Assembly (NCBI RefSeq): GCF_031458235.1
Contig: NZ_JAVDYB010000001.1
Span: 7,196,501-7,260,500, forward strand
Source of the DNA: Catenuloplanes atrovinosus
GTDB taxonomy: Bacteria > Actinomycetota > Actinomycetes > Mycobacteriales > Micromonosporaceae
DNA length: 64,000 nt
Reading direction: 5' to 3'
The position numbers and the translations under genes were made by a program. The number at the start of each line of letters is the position of its first letter. Position 1 is the stretch's first letter. The notes beneath the pieces are model-generated. The model was given only the letters and a program-made list of their open reading frames with translations. It did not search any database and was not told the origin of the DNA. Below are positions 16,918 to 24,996 of the stretch, piece by piece.

Positions 16918-17537
16918 TCCGCGATCACCGTGACACCGGGCTCGATGGCGGCGACCGCCTCGCCGGAGGCGGTGAGGTCAGGGACCGTCAGACCGAGCGC
17001 GCGCACCGGTACCGTCACCACGACCCTGACCTGGTCCCCGTCCGGAAGCACGGTGACCGTCGCGCCCGGTGGTGCCGCCGCGGTGCCGGCGTCCACACCG
17101 GACTGGCCACGGGCCGCGGCCAGCGCCGCGTCCCGTGCGGCGTCATAGCACCGTCCCCGATCGGCCACGGCCGTCATCACGGTGAGCCCCACTCCCAGCA
17201 GCAGCATCAGCGCCGGCAGCGCCGCCGCGAACTCCGCCGTGAACGCACCCCGATCGACGTCGCGCCGCTCGCCCTGACCGGACAGGACCGCACGGGTCCG
17301 GCCGGGGCCGCCGTGCCGGACCGCGGCACCGGCGCCGGTCCCGGCTGACCGCGCGGCCCCGTACGGCACCTCCTCCGCCGGGTCACCGTCGACGGAAGAT
17401 CCCGGCGGGCCGGCACCATGCCGGGCATCCGGCGGCCAAGGACGACTCCGGAGGCCGAGCCCGGAGATGACGATGTGCAGCAGCCGAGACATCAGACCGG
17501 GGCGGTGGTGGCGACCGCGATAGCGAAGGCTGATCAT
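16914..17537 (-). CDS. TadE-family pseudopilin-like protein (Rv3655c-like)
   Basis: A protein of 207 residues. The TadE-type segment is DRGAFTAEFAAALPALMLLLGVGLTVMTAV (about residues 95-125): a Gly/Ala-Phe-x-x-Glu cleavage-type motif followed by a hydrophobic helix, as in type IV pilin-like proteins. A beta-rich periplasm-facing part follows. The start ATG 17537 overlaps the DUF4244 stop (ATGA) and has GAGAGGG seven bases upstream, so it is well supported. As a result the protein has an unusual N-terminal extension of about 90 residues, low in complexity and rich in Gly/Arg, before the TadE helix. Confidence 0.8.
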   Translation of the reverse strand: MISLRYRGRHHRPGLMSRLLHIVISGLGLRSRPWPPDARHGAGPPGSSVDGDPAEEVPYGAARSAGTGAGAAVRHGGPGRTRAVLSGQGERRDVDRGAFTAEFAAALPALMLLLGVGLTVMTAVADRGRCYDAARDAALAAARGQSGVDAGTAAAPPGATVTVLPDGDQVRVVVTVPVRALGLTVPDLTASGEAVAAIEPGVTVIAE

Positions 17538-17737
17538 TTCAGCGCCCTCTCGATGATCTCGGTGAGCGCCTTCTGGATGGACGGACTGGTCAGCACCTTG
17601 AGCAGCAGCGCGGCGAACGCCACGGCGGCCAGTGTGCCGACCGCGTACTCGGCGGTGTTCATGCCGGCGTCGCCGCGCAGCCGGCGGCCGAGCGGGCGAA
17701 GTCGGTCGCCGATGCGGCGGAGGAACGTTGTGAGCAT
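17534..17737 (-). CDS. DUF4244 protein (Rv3656c-like Flp-pilin-like peptide)
   Basis: A protein of 67 residues with a basic N-terminus, then DAGMNTAEYAVGTLAAVAFAALLLKVL: a Flp-pilin-like Glu/Tyr pair next to a hydrophobic helix, and a short amphipathic tail. It is the probable major pilin-like subunit of the Tad machine in this locus. The start ATG 17737 has GAGGGAA seven bases upstream. It sits between tadC and tadE, as in M. tuberculosis. Confidence 0.88.
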   Translation of the reverse strand: MLTTFLRRIGDRLRPLGRRLRGDAGMNTAEYAVGTLAAVAFAALLLKVLTSPSIQKALTEIIERALK

Positions 17738-17760
17738 TGGTTTCCCTCTCTTCTGGGTGT

Positions 17761-18798
17761 TCACAGCAGTTCGCTGAGGACGGCGATGATCACCGGTGCG
17801 AGCCCGGCGAGGACGAAGGCGGGCAGGAAGCAGAGCCCGAGCGGCAGCACCACGAGCACGCCGGCGCGGTGAGCCGCCACCTGCGCCGCGACGGCGCGAT
17901 CCGTACGCAGGTCGTCGGCGAGCCGGGTTAGCGCCCCGGCGAGCGCCGCACCGCTCGCGCTGGAACGGATCGCGGCCGCGACCACGCGCTCCGCGCCCGG
18001 CACCTCCGACAGGTACGCCCACGCCTCCTCGGCCGGCGCACCCAGGCGGAGCGACCGCGCGACACGAGCGAGGTGAACGGCGAGCGGTCCGCCGAGCGCG
18101 TCCGCGACCGCGTCGGCGGCCCGGTCGACGGGCGCGCCCGCGCGGAGCGTGGCCGAGAGCAGGTCCGCGGCGAGCGGAAGGTCGGCGACCGCCTGGAGCC
18201 GCAGCCTGCGCGCCGACGCCGGCTCCAGCCGGCGCAGCACCAGGAAGGTCCCGACGGCCGCGGCCACGCCGAGACCGACCCCGGCCCAGCCGCCGAACAG
18301 CAACGCCACCGCCGCCCCGCCACCGGCCGCACCGGCGATCAGCACCGCCGGCCGCGGGCGTTCGCGCGCATCGTCTCGCTCGGGCACGACGCGGCCGGAG
18401 GCGGAGGCGGGCGAGTCACCCGCGCCCGGCACGATCCCGGCGACGACCTCGTCGGGCGCGACGCCGGGGCCGCCCTCCCCACGCGCAGGCGCACCAGTTC
18501 CGCCGCTGCCCGGCCCGGGCGCCGCCCCGGTAGCCCAGTAGAGCCCGCCATGCAGGTCCAGACGACGGCCATCCCGATCCTGGCCGGTACCCACGATCGG
18601 CAGGTCCCGACCGTTCCCGGCCGCTGCCCCGCGCGGGGCCGCTGGCCGCGCACCGGAACCGTCGGCGTACTCGACGGCCTCGGGCGCGGTCCCGGCGGCG
18701 CCGCGCGGGGCACGGAAAGATCGAAACAGTTCGGGCGCCCACGCCCCGGCCAGCACCGCCACGCCGGCCACGGCGGACAGCGCCACCACCCACGTCAC
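17761..18798 (-). CDS. tadC: TadC-like type II secretion F-domain membrane protein
   Basis: A protein of 345 residues. One N-terminal membrane helix is followed by a Gly/Ala/Pro-rich linker of about 110 residues, further helices (AVLIAGAAGGGAAVALLFGGWAGVGLGVAAAVGTFLVL) and the T2SSF domain. It ends in AGVLVVLPLGLCFLPAFVLAGLAPVIIAVL. The start GTG 18798 overlaps the stop of the preceding small ORF (GTGA). It forms the inner-membrane platform of the Tad system together with TadB. The long linker is unusual; homologues such as Rv3657c are far shorter. Confidence 0.85.
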   Translation of the reverse strand: MTWVVALSAVAGVAVLAGAWAPELFRSFRAPRGAAGTAPEAVEYADGSGARPAAPRGAAAGNGRDLPIVGTGQDRDGRRLDLHGGLYWATGAAPGPGSGGTGAPARGEGGPGVAPDEVVAGIVPGAGDSPASASGRVVPERDDARERPRPAVLIAGAAGGGAAVALLFGGWAGVGLGVAAAVGTFLVLRRLEPASARRLRLQAVADLPLAADLLSATLRAGAPVDRAADAVADALGGPLAVHLARVARSLRLGAPAEEAWAYLSEVPGAERVVAAAIRSSASGAALAGALTRLADDLRTDRAVAAQVAAHRAGVLVVLPLGLCFLPAFVLAGLAPVIIAVLSELL

Positions 18799-19100
18799 GA
18801 CGCCGCCCGCCCGCTCGCCGCGCCAGCCGGGGACGCGCACCCGGCGGCAGCCCGGCCGCGGCAGGGCAACGCCGCCGGCCGCAAGGCGCACCATCCCGGC
18901 CGGTCGAGCCGCACGCGCGGTCCCCGCCGCCGATGCGAGGCGAGCCGCCACCGCAACGCGGCGAGCGCCGACAGCGCGTCGCACCACAGTCGACAGTCGA
19001 GCGTGACCGGCAGCTCGGTGAGGCACCCGGCGACCGTGCGGTCCGGTAGCGGCAGCGGCGTGCCGCACCCGCCCGCGCACACCACGGACAGCGCGGTCAC
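18795..19100 (-). CDS. Small Cys-rich ORF inside the tad operon
   Basis: 101 residues. Its GTG start overlaps the tadB stop and its TGA overlaps the tadC start, both as GTGA, so it is precisely embedded in a coupled operon. It contains at least eight Cys, five of them in the first 40 residues (VVCAGGC..., GCL..., DCRLWC). The C-terminal half is Arg/Ala-rich. I recognise no family. It may be a real accessory protein or a bridging ORF that keeps ribosomes moving to tadC. Confidence 0.5.
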   Translation of the reverse strand: MTALSVVCAGGCGTPLPLPDRTVAGCLTELPVTLDCRLWCDALSALAALRWRLASHRRRGPRVRLDRPGWCALRPAALPCRGRAAAGCASPAGAASGRAAS

Positions 19101-20137
19101 GACGTCCCTCCCGGGCTGGCGAGCCGATTGGCCCAGGCGAGACCGGCCGACTGAAGAACCACGGCACCGACGGCGCACGCCGCCCCGATCGGCGTGTGGA
19201 GCAGGACGTCCAACGGGTTCACGCCCATGAACGCACCGAGCGCCAGGCCACCGATCGGAAGCCCGGCGAGCAGCCAGGCGGTGACGCGCGCACCCGCGGC
19301 CTCCGCGGCAGCGGCCGCTTGCCCCCTGGCCATGACGCGGGTGTCGGACTCGATGCGTTCCACGAGGTCGGCCAAGGGCGCGCCGGTACGCTCCGCCAGT
19401 AGCCAGGCCGCCGTGGTGAGCCGCCCGATCCGCGGGTCCGGCAGCGCCGGTGGATCGGTGTGCGGCAGCCCGGCCCGCAGGTCGGCCGCGAGCGTGCAGA
19501 GCATGTCCAGCGTCCGATTCCGCGCCAGCAGTTCGGCCCTCGCGGCATCGCGGCGCAACAACCCTCGCACGGCCAGCCGGCAGTAGACGGCGACCAGCAT
19601 CCCCACCGGCCCGGCGGCAACCAGTCCACCCAGCGCCGACACCCCGGCGACACCCACGACCAGAAGCCGCCGCCCACGCCGGGTCCGCGGCAACGACACC
19701 GCACCGCGCCACCCGGGCCGCGCAACCGGCACCCCGGGCGAGACGGGCACCGCAGAAGAGACAGGCACGTCCGTCGCAGGAAAAGCGGTCTCGATCGGCT
19801 GCGTCACACGAACCTCGTCCCGCACGGACGCCCGCCCGACGAACGCCGACCGCAGACCCGACACCGCCGGGAGAGACGACATGGCAGGAAGAGACGACGC
19901 ATCCCAGGCCGCCCTGGGCAACGGCTGTCCCGCATCCATCGGCGTGAACCGTCCGCTCGCACCCTCGAAGCGGAACGCCGCGGGTAGCGACGCCTCCGCC
20001 GCGAACAGCCCACCCCGCACCGGCGCCACGCGCGGCGCAGCGGACGGCACACTCCGGCGCGTCTGGAACGCCGCCAGCCCCGCCAGCACGGCCACCGTCC
20101 CGGCGAGCACGCCGATCGCCATCCAGAACGCGCTCAC
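19097..20137 (-). CDS. tadB: TadB-like type II secretion F-domain membrane protein
   Basis: A protein of 346 residues with one N-terminal membrane helix (MAIGVLAGTVAVLAGLAAF). A Pro/Ser/Val-rich linker of about 110 residues follows, then two helices (LLVVGVAGVSALGGLVAAGPVGMLVAVY), the cytoplasmic T2SSF domain (RNRTLDMLCTLAADLRAGL) and two final helices. The start GTG 20137 overlaps the tadA stop (GTGA). It partners with TadC as the platform that TadA drives. The linker is longer than in M. tuberculosis Rv3658c. Confidence 0.85.
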   Translation of the reverse strand: MSAFWMAIGVLAGTVAVLAGLAAFQTRRSVPSAAPRVAPVRGGLFAAEASLPAAFRFEGASGRFTPMDAGQPLPRAAWDASSLPAMSSLPAVSGLRSAFVGRASVRDEVRVTQPIETAFPATDVPVSSAVPVSPGVPVARPGWRGAVSLPRTRRGRRLLVVGVAGVSALGGLVAAGPVGMLVAVYCRLAVRGLLRRDAARAELLARNRTLDMLCTLAADLRAGLPHTDPPALPDPRIGRLTTAAWLLAERTGAPLADLVERIESDTRVMARGQAAAAAEAAGARVTAWLLAGLPIGGLALGAFMGVNPLDVLLHTPIGAACAVGAVVLQSAGLAWANRLASPGGTS

Positions 20138-21390
20138 GACGCGTCACCGCCGGGCCGCGGCCGGCGCCGCAACGGCGTCACCTCCGCCGCGCCGTCGCCG
20201 ACCGGCGTCGACACCGGCGACCGCAGCAGGTGTGGCACGGGCACGTCACGCTCGCCGAGCAGCCGGGCCAGCTCGGCCGCTGCCGGGCCGGGCCCGTGTC
20301 CGCGCCGCCACACCGTCCGCGTGGCCAGCAGCCGCTCCGGGCCGTCGGCCGTGAGCAGTGAGATCGAGTCGAGCACGCGCCCGCGTGCGCCGCGCCGGAG
20401 GTGCACCACCACCTGCAACGCCGCCGCCACCTGTGCGTGCAGCGCCGCGCGCGGCAGCCCGCCGACGATGCCCAGCGCCTCCAGCCGGGCCGGCACGTCG
20501 GCCGGTGCGTTCGCGTGCAGCGTGCCCGCGCCACCGTCGTGCCCGGTGTTCAGCGCGGCCAGCAGGTCGACGACCTCGGCGCCGCGGCACTCGCCCACGA
20601 TGAGCCGGTCGGGCCGCATGCGCAGCGCCTGCCGGACCAGCGTGCGCAGGTCGACCGCGCCGGCACCCTCCACGTTGGAGACCCGGGCCTGGAGCGCGAC
20701 CACGTGCGGGTGCTGGGGCCGCAGCTCCGCGGCGTCCTCCACGATGACGATGCGCTCGGTGGGCGGCACCAGGCCGAGCAGCGTGTTGAGCATGGTGGTC
20801 TTGCCGGAGCCGGTGCCGCCGACCACGAGGTACGCGAGCCGGGCGGTGACCACGGCGTGCAGGATGTCCGCCACCGGGCCGGGCACGGTGCCCGCGTGCA
20901 CCAGGTCCGCCAGCCGGTACGGCCGCTGCCGGAACGTGCGCAACGACAGGTACGGCCCGGTGGTGGCGACCGGCGGCAGCACCGCGTGCACGCGCGTGCC
21001 GTCGGGGAGCCGGGCGTCGACGAACGGCTGCCCGTCGTCGAGCCGGCGTCCGCAGCCGGCGGCGAGGCGCTGCGCGAGCCGGCGCACCTCGTCCGGACCG
21101 CCCATCCGCACCGGCGCGCGGACCAGGCCGTTGCCGCGGTCGACCCAGACGTCGGTGGCGTTGACCAGGATGTCGGTGACCGTCTCGTCGGCCAGGAGCG
21201 GCGTCAGCGGACCGGCACCCACCAGGTCACCGCGGACCCGTTCGGCGAGGCGCAGCACCGCGCCCGGGCCGAGCTCGGCGGCGCCGGGATCGGTGCGCAC
21301 GGCCGCGACCACCGCGTCCTCGGTCGCGTCCGCCCCGGCCACGGTGAACCGCTCGCGCACCCGGGCGGAGAGCCCGGCCGCGCCCCTCAT
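20134..21390 (-). CDS. tadA: TadA/CpaF-type secretion ATPase
   Basis: A protein of 418 residues. The N-terminal domain ends in SLRTFRQRPYRLADLV. Walker A is GGTGSGKTT (191-199), an Asp box follows in IVIVEDAAEL, and Walker B is RLIVGECRGAEVVDLL. The His box (GTLHANAP) is also present. It powers assembly or secretion of the Tad pilus-like structure from the cytoplasmic face. The start ATG 21390 overlaps the stop of the ssd gene (ATGA). Equivalent to M. tuberculosis Rv3659c. Confidence 0.95.
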   Translation of the reverse strand: MRGAAGLSARVRERFTVAGADATEDAVVAAVRTDPGAAELGPGAVLRLAERVRGDLVGAGPLTPLLADETVTDILVNATDVWVDRGNGLVRAPVRMGGPDEVRRLAQRLAAGCGRRLDDGQPFVDARLPDGTRVHAVLPPVATTGPYLSLRTFRQRPYRLADLVHAGTVPGPVADILHAVVTARLAYLVVGGTGSGKTTMLNTLLGLVPPTERIVIVEDAAELRPQHPHVVALQARVSNVEGAGAVDLRTLVRQALRMRPDRLIVGECRGAEVVDLLAALNTGHDGGAGTLHANAPADVPARLEALGIVGGLPRAALHAQVAAALQVVVHLRRGARGRVLDSISLLTADGPERLLATRTVWRRGHGPGPAAAELARLLGERDVPVPHLLRSPVSTPVGDGAAEVTPLRRRPRPGGDAS

Positions 21391-22394
21391 GCCGCCGCCT
21401 CCTCGGTGCCACGGCCCGGGGGAACCGTGAGGAGGCGGCGGCAGAGGCCCGTCAGCGGGCCGTGCCCGTCGACGGGCGGCACCTCGCCGCGAGCGAGCAG
21501 CGTGCGAAGCGCCGGGTCGCTGGAATACGCACCGGCAACCGGAAGGCGCGCGGTGCGCGCGACGTCGTCCACGGTGAGCGTGTCGGCGGAGGCGTCGCGG
21601 ACGATGGCGGAGAGCCGCCAGCTGTGCGGCCGGGCGAGCGCGGCGATCCGGCCGGCGGCGAGGCAGGCGCGCAGCTCCGCGGGGACGATGACGTGCGCCT
21701 GGTCGGCGTCGCGCAGCGCGGCCGGGCCGGCCTGGCCGAGGTGCCGGGGCAGGTCGGCGACGACCAGGTCGCACTCCCGGCGGCCCGTGTCCAGGCCGGT
21801 GGTGATGGCACCGGCGGGGAGGTCGCCGGGCCCGCCGTGGTCGAGGCCGAGCAGCACCAGCTCGCCGGGCCCGTCCCGGTCGAACTGTCGCAGGCCGACC
21901 ATGAGGTCGAGCCGGCCGCCGAGCGGGTCGGCGTCGAGCAGCAGCACGCGGCGACCGGCGCGGGCCGCGGTGACCGCCAGCGTCACCGCGAACGTGCTGG
22001 TGCCGGCGCCACCACGGGCACCGAACAGCGCGATGACCCGGCCGCGTGGCGGCGGCGGAGGCGTGCCGAGCCGGTGCACGAGCCAGCGCTCCGCGGCCGG
22101 GAGGACGGCGATGTGCTCGACGCCCAGCCGCTCGACCAGGTCGGGCGGCGGATCGGCCGTGCCGGCCCGGCCCACCAGGACGACGGTGCGCCGCCGCAGC
22201 CGGGCGCGGGAGAGCGGGCCGGTCTGGTCGGACCCGACCAGGACGACGGGCGCCTGCTCGTAGTGCGGGCGGGCGGCGGCCGGGTCGGTGGCGACCTGCA
22301 GCTCGGTGCCGGCCGCGGCGGCGAGCCGCAGCAGATCGTCGAGCAGAGCCTCGTCGGCCGTGACGACGAGCGGCCGTGATCCGGTGCGAGCCAT
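21387..22394 (-). CDS. Septum-site-determining protein Ssd / TadZ-like MinD-family ATPase
   Basis: A protein of 335 residues. After an N-terminal receiver-like region of about 115 residues, the MinD/ParA-type domain starts at GRVIALFGARGGAGTST, a deviant Walker A (GARGGAGTS). The Walker A' segment VLLLDADPLGGRLDL follows. It corresponds to Rv3660c (Ssd) and to CpaE/TadZ, which place the secretion machine in the cell. The start ATG 22394 has GGAGGG eight bases upstream. It is the first gene of the tad operon; the promoter should lie within 22395-22588. Confidence 0.9.
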   Translation of the reverse strand: MARTGSRPLVVTADEALLDDLLRLAAAAGTELQVATDPAAARPHYEQAPVVLVGSDQTGPLSRARLRRRTVVLVGRAGTADPPPDLVERLGVEHIAVLPAAERWLVHRLGTPPPPPRGRVIALFGARGGAGTSTFAVTLAVTAARAGRRVLLLDADPLGGRLDLMVGLRQFDRDGPGELVLLGLDHGGPGDLPAGAITTGLDTGRRECDLVVADLPRHLGQAGPAALRDADQAHVIVPAELRACLAAGRIAALARPHSWRLSAIVRDASADTLTVDDVARTARLPVAGAYSSDPALRTLLARGEVPPVDGHGPLTGLCRRLLTVPPGRGTEEAAA

Positions 22395-22588
22395 CGGAAC
22401 CCTCCATGGACATCGAGGACGTCCCGGAGAGACTCGCCGTCCGTACCCGTCGATGGCGGCGTCTGTGGATGAGGAGAACGCCTGTGGACAACGCCCCGAG
22501 AGCGCCCGCGATCTGCTACGAACGCCCGTCGCGAACGTGAATGATGTTGGGTATCTTTGGTCGCCAGTACGGCGTTGGAGTGGTGCCC
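22395..22588. promoter_or_regulatory. Divergent promoter region, tad operon / STAS gene
   Basis: 194 bp between the divergent ssd and STAS starts. It includes a TATCTT-like -10 candidate at about 22552 for the STAS gene. The tad promoter cannot be placed by eye. Confidence 0.35.
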
Positions 22589-22948
22589 ATGCAGATCACG
22601 AGCGAGTTGTCCCCGGAACCGGTCGCGGACGGACGTCTGGTGGTGGTCAGGGTCGCGGGCGAGATCGACTACACCAACTCCGGCGAGATGGCCGGCGAGA
22701 TCTGGAACGTACTGGCCCGGCACTCCCCCGCGGCGATCCGGGTCGACCTCGCGGAGGCCTCGTTCATCGACTCGACCGGCCTGGGCGCGCTGGTCGGCGG
22801 CTATCGCGCGGCGGCGGAGGCGGGCTGCGCGTTCACGGTCGCGGCGCCGAGCCCCGCGTTCCGCCGGGTCCTGACGATCACCGGCCTGACCGACCTCTTC
22901 GGGGTGGAGGACGAGCGGTCGGGCCCACAGAGGACTGTAGAAAGGTGA
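22589..22948 (+). CDS. STAS-domain anti-sigma factor antagonist
   Basis: A protein of 119 residues consisting of one STAS domain with the signature FIDSTGLGALVGGYRAA; the serine in DST is the usual phosphorylation site. It starts at ATG 22589 with GGAG nine bases upstream. No anti-sigma kinase gene is adjacent, so it may act with the kinase at 11972 or an unlinked one. It diverges from the tad operon and is followed by a strong hairpin and a G-rich stretch. Confidence 0.88.
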   Translation: MQITSELSPEPVADGRLVVVRVAGEIDYTNSGEMAGEIWNVLARHSPAAIRVDLAEASFIDSTGLGALVGGYRAAAEAGCAFTVAAPSPAFRRVLTITGLTDLFGVEDERSGPQRTVER

Positions 22949-22951
22949 CGA

Positions 22952-22974
22952 CCCCCGTCGGGGGGTGACGGGGG
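22952..22974 (+). terminator. GC hairpin after the STAS gene
   Basis: CCCCCGTC (22952-22959) pairs perfectly with GACGGGGG (22967-22974), starting four bases beyond the stop. No U-tract follows, as is common in actinobacteria. Confidence 0.6.
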
Positions 22975-23001
22975 CCGTCCGGGGGTCCGACTCCGGGGGG
23001 G
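22960..23001 (+). other. Potential G-quadruplex
   Basis: Four G-runs (6, 5, 5 and 7 G) are separated by loops of 4, 6 and 9 bases. The first two runs overlap the hairpin at 22952-22974, so hairpin and quadruplex would compete. It sits in the 3' UTR of the STAS gene. Confidence 0.55.
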
Positions 23002-23139
23002 TCGAGCCGAACCCGCTCGGCAGTCACGGGGGGTGCAACCGCCGAGGGTCTTCGGGCGACACCTGGAAAGGACATGAATCGGCGTCGCAAACCTAAGGAT
23101 GCCTGAAGTCAACCGCGCACGTCGAGTGGCGAACGCCCT

Positions 23140-24033
23140 ATGACGCACGACACGCCGTATTGCGCACAAGATCACAGGGAATCCACGCCGCCGGGCGGGG
23201 CCGTTCGCGCGGTGGCGTTAAACTCTGCTGCCGTGGGCCGAAGCGCCGCGTTTTTCGATCTCGACAAGACGGTCATCGCCAAGTCAAGCGCTCTGGCGTT
23301 CGGCCGCCCGTTCTACCGTGATGGGCTGATCACCCGGCGGGACGTCGTGAAGTCGGCGTACGCCCAGCTCATGTTCCGGCTCGGCGGCACCGACGAGCAG
23401 TCGATGGCGCGCACCCGCGACTACCTGGCGCAGCTCTGCAAGGGCTGGTCGGTGGAGCAGGTCAGTCAGATCGTCACCGAGACGCTGCACGAGCTCATCC
23501 ATCCGTACGTGTACGCCGAGGCCACCGCGCTGATCGCGGAGCATCAGGCGGCCGGCCGGGACGTGGTGCTGGTCTCCGCGTCCGGCGACGAGATGGTCCG
23601 TCCGATCGGCGAGTTGCTCGGGGTCACCGACGTGATCGCCACCCGGATGGCGATCGTGGACGGGCGGTACAGCGGCGAGGTCGAGTTCTACGCGGCCGGC
23701 CCGGCCAAGGTCGAGGGCGTGAACCGGCTGGTCGGGGAGCGCGGCTACGACCTGTCCGAGTGCTATGCGTACTCGGACTCCAGCAGCGACCTGCCGCTGC
23801 TGGAGTGCGTCGGCCACCCCAGCGCGGTGAACCCGTCCCGCACGCTGCGCCGCATCGCGATCGAGCGCGGCTGGCAGGTGCTGGAGTTCCGGCACCCGAT
23901 CCCGATCGGCCGCCGCCTGCGCACCCAGCCGGCCGTCCCGATCACCGCCGCCGCGCTCGGCGTCGGCGTGGGGGTCGCCATCGGCATCGCGTGGTACGGC
24001 CGCATGCGCAAGTCCCGCACCACCACCGCCTGA
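23140..24033 (+). CDS. HAD-superfamily hydrolase, subfamily IB (Rv3661-like)
   Basis: A protein of 297 residues. The HAD motif I is AAFFDLDKTVI (Asp nucleophile in DLDKT), motif II is VLVSASGDE, and the late motif is YAYSDSSSDLPLLE with the metal-binding Asp pair. It is a SerB-related phosphatase; the physiological substrate is unknown. A C-terminal hydrophobic helix (ITAAALGVGVGVAIGIAWYG) anchors it to the membrane. Rv3661 is its counterpart beside the tad genes. The start ATG 23140 is the longest option; GTG codons at 23212 and 23233 would remove an unconserved N-terminus. Confidence 0.88.
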   Translation: MTHDTPYCAQDHRESTPPGGAVRAVALNSAAVGRSAAFFDLDKTVIAKSSALAFGRPFYRDGLITRRDVVKSAYAQLMFRLGGTDEQSMARTRDYLAQLCKGWSVEQVSQIVTETLHELIHPYVYAEATALIAEHQAAGRDVVLVSASGDEMVRPIGELLGVTDVIATRMAIVDGRYSGEVEFYAAGPAKVEGVNRLVGERGYDLSECYAYSDSSSDLPLLECVGHPSAVNPSRTLRRIAIERGWQVLEFRHPIPIGRRLRTQPAVPITAAALGVGVGVAIGIAWYGRMRKSRTTTA

Positions 24034-24365
24034 TCTCCTACAGCATGTCTGAGCTGGGAAAACCAATCCCGGCACTTCCGTAACACGATCCGCCAAGGCC
24101 CTGGCGATCAAGCCTGTGGCGGCGTAGAAAAAGGGAGCGGGCATGGGAAACCAGCCCCGCTCACGGCCACCGGGCACCCACGCGCGGCCCGCCGCGATAG
24201 GCACGTGGCATCGGCTCCTCCGGGACCGGTGCAGACGACAAACGGACACGCTTGATAACCCGGACCGGACGTGTGGTGACGGCGCCTCGTGATCGAGGCG
24301 CCGTCCACGTGCAACCACCCGAACGTCCGATCAGGGCGCACGAAAATAAAGGCATACTTGCGCAA
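24034..24365. other. Spacer with a strong hairpin, no gene
   Basis: 332 bp between the HAD and PH-domain genes. No supported coding frame. It contains the 12-bp hairpin at 24278-24305 and an AT-rich promoter-like end (AAAATAAAGGCATACTTG) just before the next gene. Confidence 0.55.
24278..24305. terminator. Perfect 12-bp hairpin
   Basis: GACGGCGCCTCG (24278-24289), loop TGAT, then CGAGGCGCCGTC (24294-24305). Outside, ACGTG (24269-24273) can pair with CACGT (24306-24310) after a bulge. It lies 245 bp after the HAD stop and 60 bp before the next start. It could be a terminator or an operator for the downstream gene. Confidence 0.6.
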
Positions 24366-24851
24366 ATGAAGACACACTGGACCCGCCCCTACCCACCGGG
24401 CGGCGGCCGGTGGCTCGTGATCGCCTGGGAGGCCGCGAGCATCACCGCCCTCGGCTGGACCAGCGACCGGCTCTTCGGCTTCGATACCGGCGCCACCGTC
24501 ATCTTCTCGCTGATCCTGGCCGCCGCCTGGGCGGTCGGCGCGGTGCGGATCGCACGCATGGGCGTCTACGTCGGCGATCCCGGCGTCCGGATCCGCGGCC
24601 TGTTCTGGACCCGCACGGTCCCGTGGCCGGACATCGACCGATTCCGCATGCAGGACGTGACGTACCGGTTCGGCGGCTTCCGCATCCCGGGCGGCATGAC
24701 CGTGGTGATCGACCGCCACGACGGCACCGAGATCAAGACCGAGCTGTGGGCCCAGGGCGTCGACTTCCACTCCCGCCCCGGCCTCTTCCGCCAGGTCTTC
24801 CACGAACTCCGCGAGCGCCACGTCCTCCAACTCGCCACCAACAACGCCTAA
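24366..24851 (+). CDS. PH-domain (bPH2-like) membrane protein
   Basis: A protein of 161 residues with two membrane helices near the N-terminus (WLVIAWEAASITALGW and ATVIFSLILAAAWAVGAVRIA). These are followed by a beta-rich domain of bacterial PH type (GVYVGDPGVRIRGLFWTRTVPWPDIDRF), common in small actinobacterial membrane proteins of unknown role. The start ATG 24366 has no ribosome binding site. A CATACT -10-like hexamer at 24353-24358 ends seven bases upstream, which suggests a leaderless transcript. Repeat copy C follows its stop directly. Confidence 0.75.
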   Translation: MKTHWTRPYPPGGGRWLVIAWEAASITALGWTSDRLFGFDTGATVIFSLILAAAWAVGAVRIARMGVYVGDPGVRIRGLFWTRTVPWPDIDRFRMQDVTYRFGGFRIPGGMTVVIDRHDGTEIKTELWAQGVDFHSRPGLFRQVFHELRERHVLQLATNNA

Positions 24852-24965
24852 ACCCCGAAAAGCGGATATTCCCGCTCCCGGCGCCCCGAGCCCCGCATGC
24901 TCCCGCGGGCCCCGGTCGGCCGTTGGCCGGCCTCCCTTCCGGATCCGTGGCCGGCCGGCAAGACC
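24849..24965 (+). repeat. 3'-associated repeat element, copy C
   Basis: It begins at the stop of the PH-domain gene. AAACCCCGAAAAGCGGATATTCCCGCT... GCTCCCGCGGGC parallels the minus-strand sequence at 1833-1770 and the plus strand at 1160-1196. It has the same orientation as the gene it follows. Confidence 0.6.
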
Positions 24966-24996
24966 CCCGGCGCCGCTCCAGGACGCGGATGGCGTG

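Noticed and set aside
18795-20147. A 450-residue gene overlapping tadB
   Set aside because: The upstream part is tadB in another frame; only the 3' part from GTG 19100 was kept as a small ORF.
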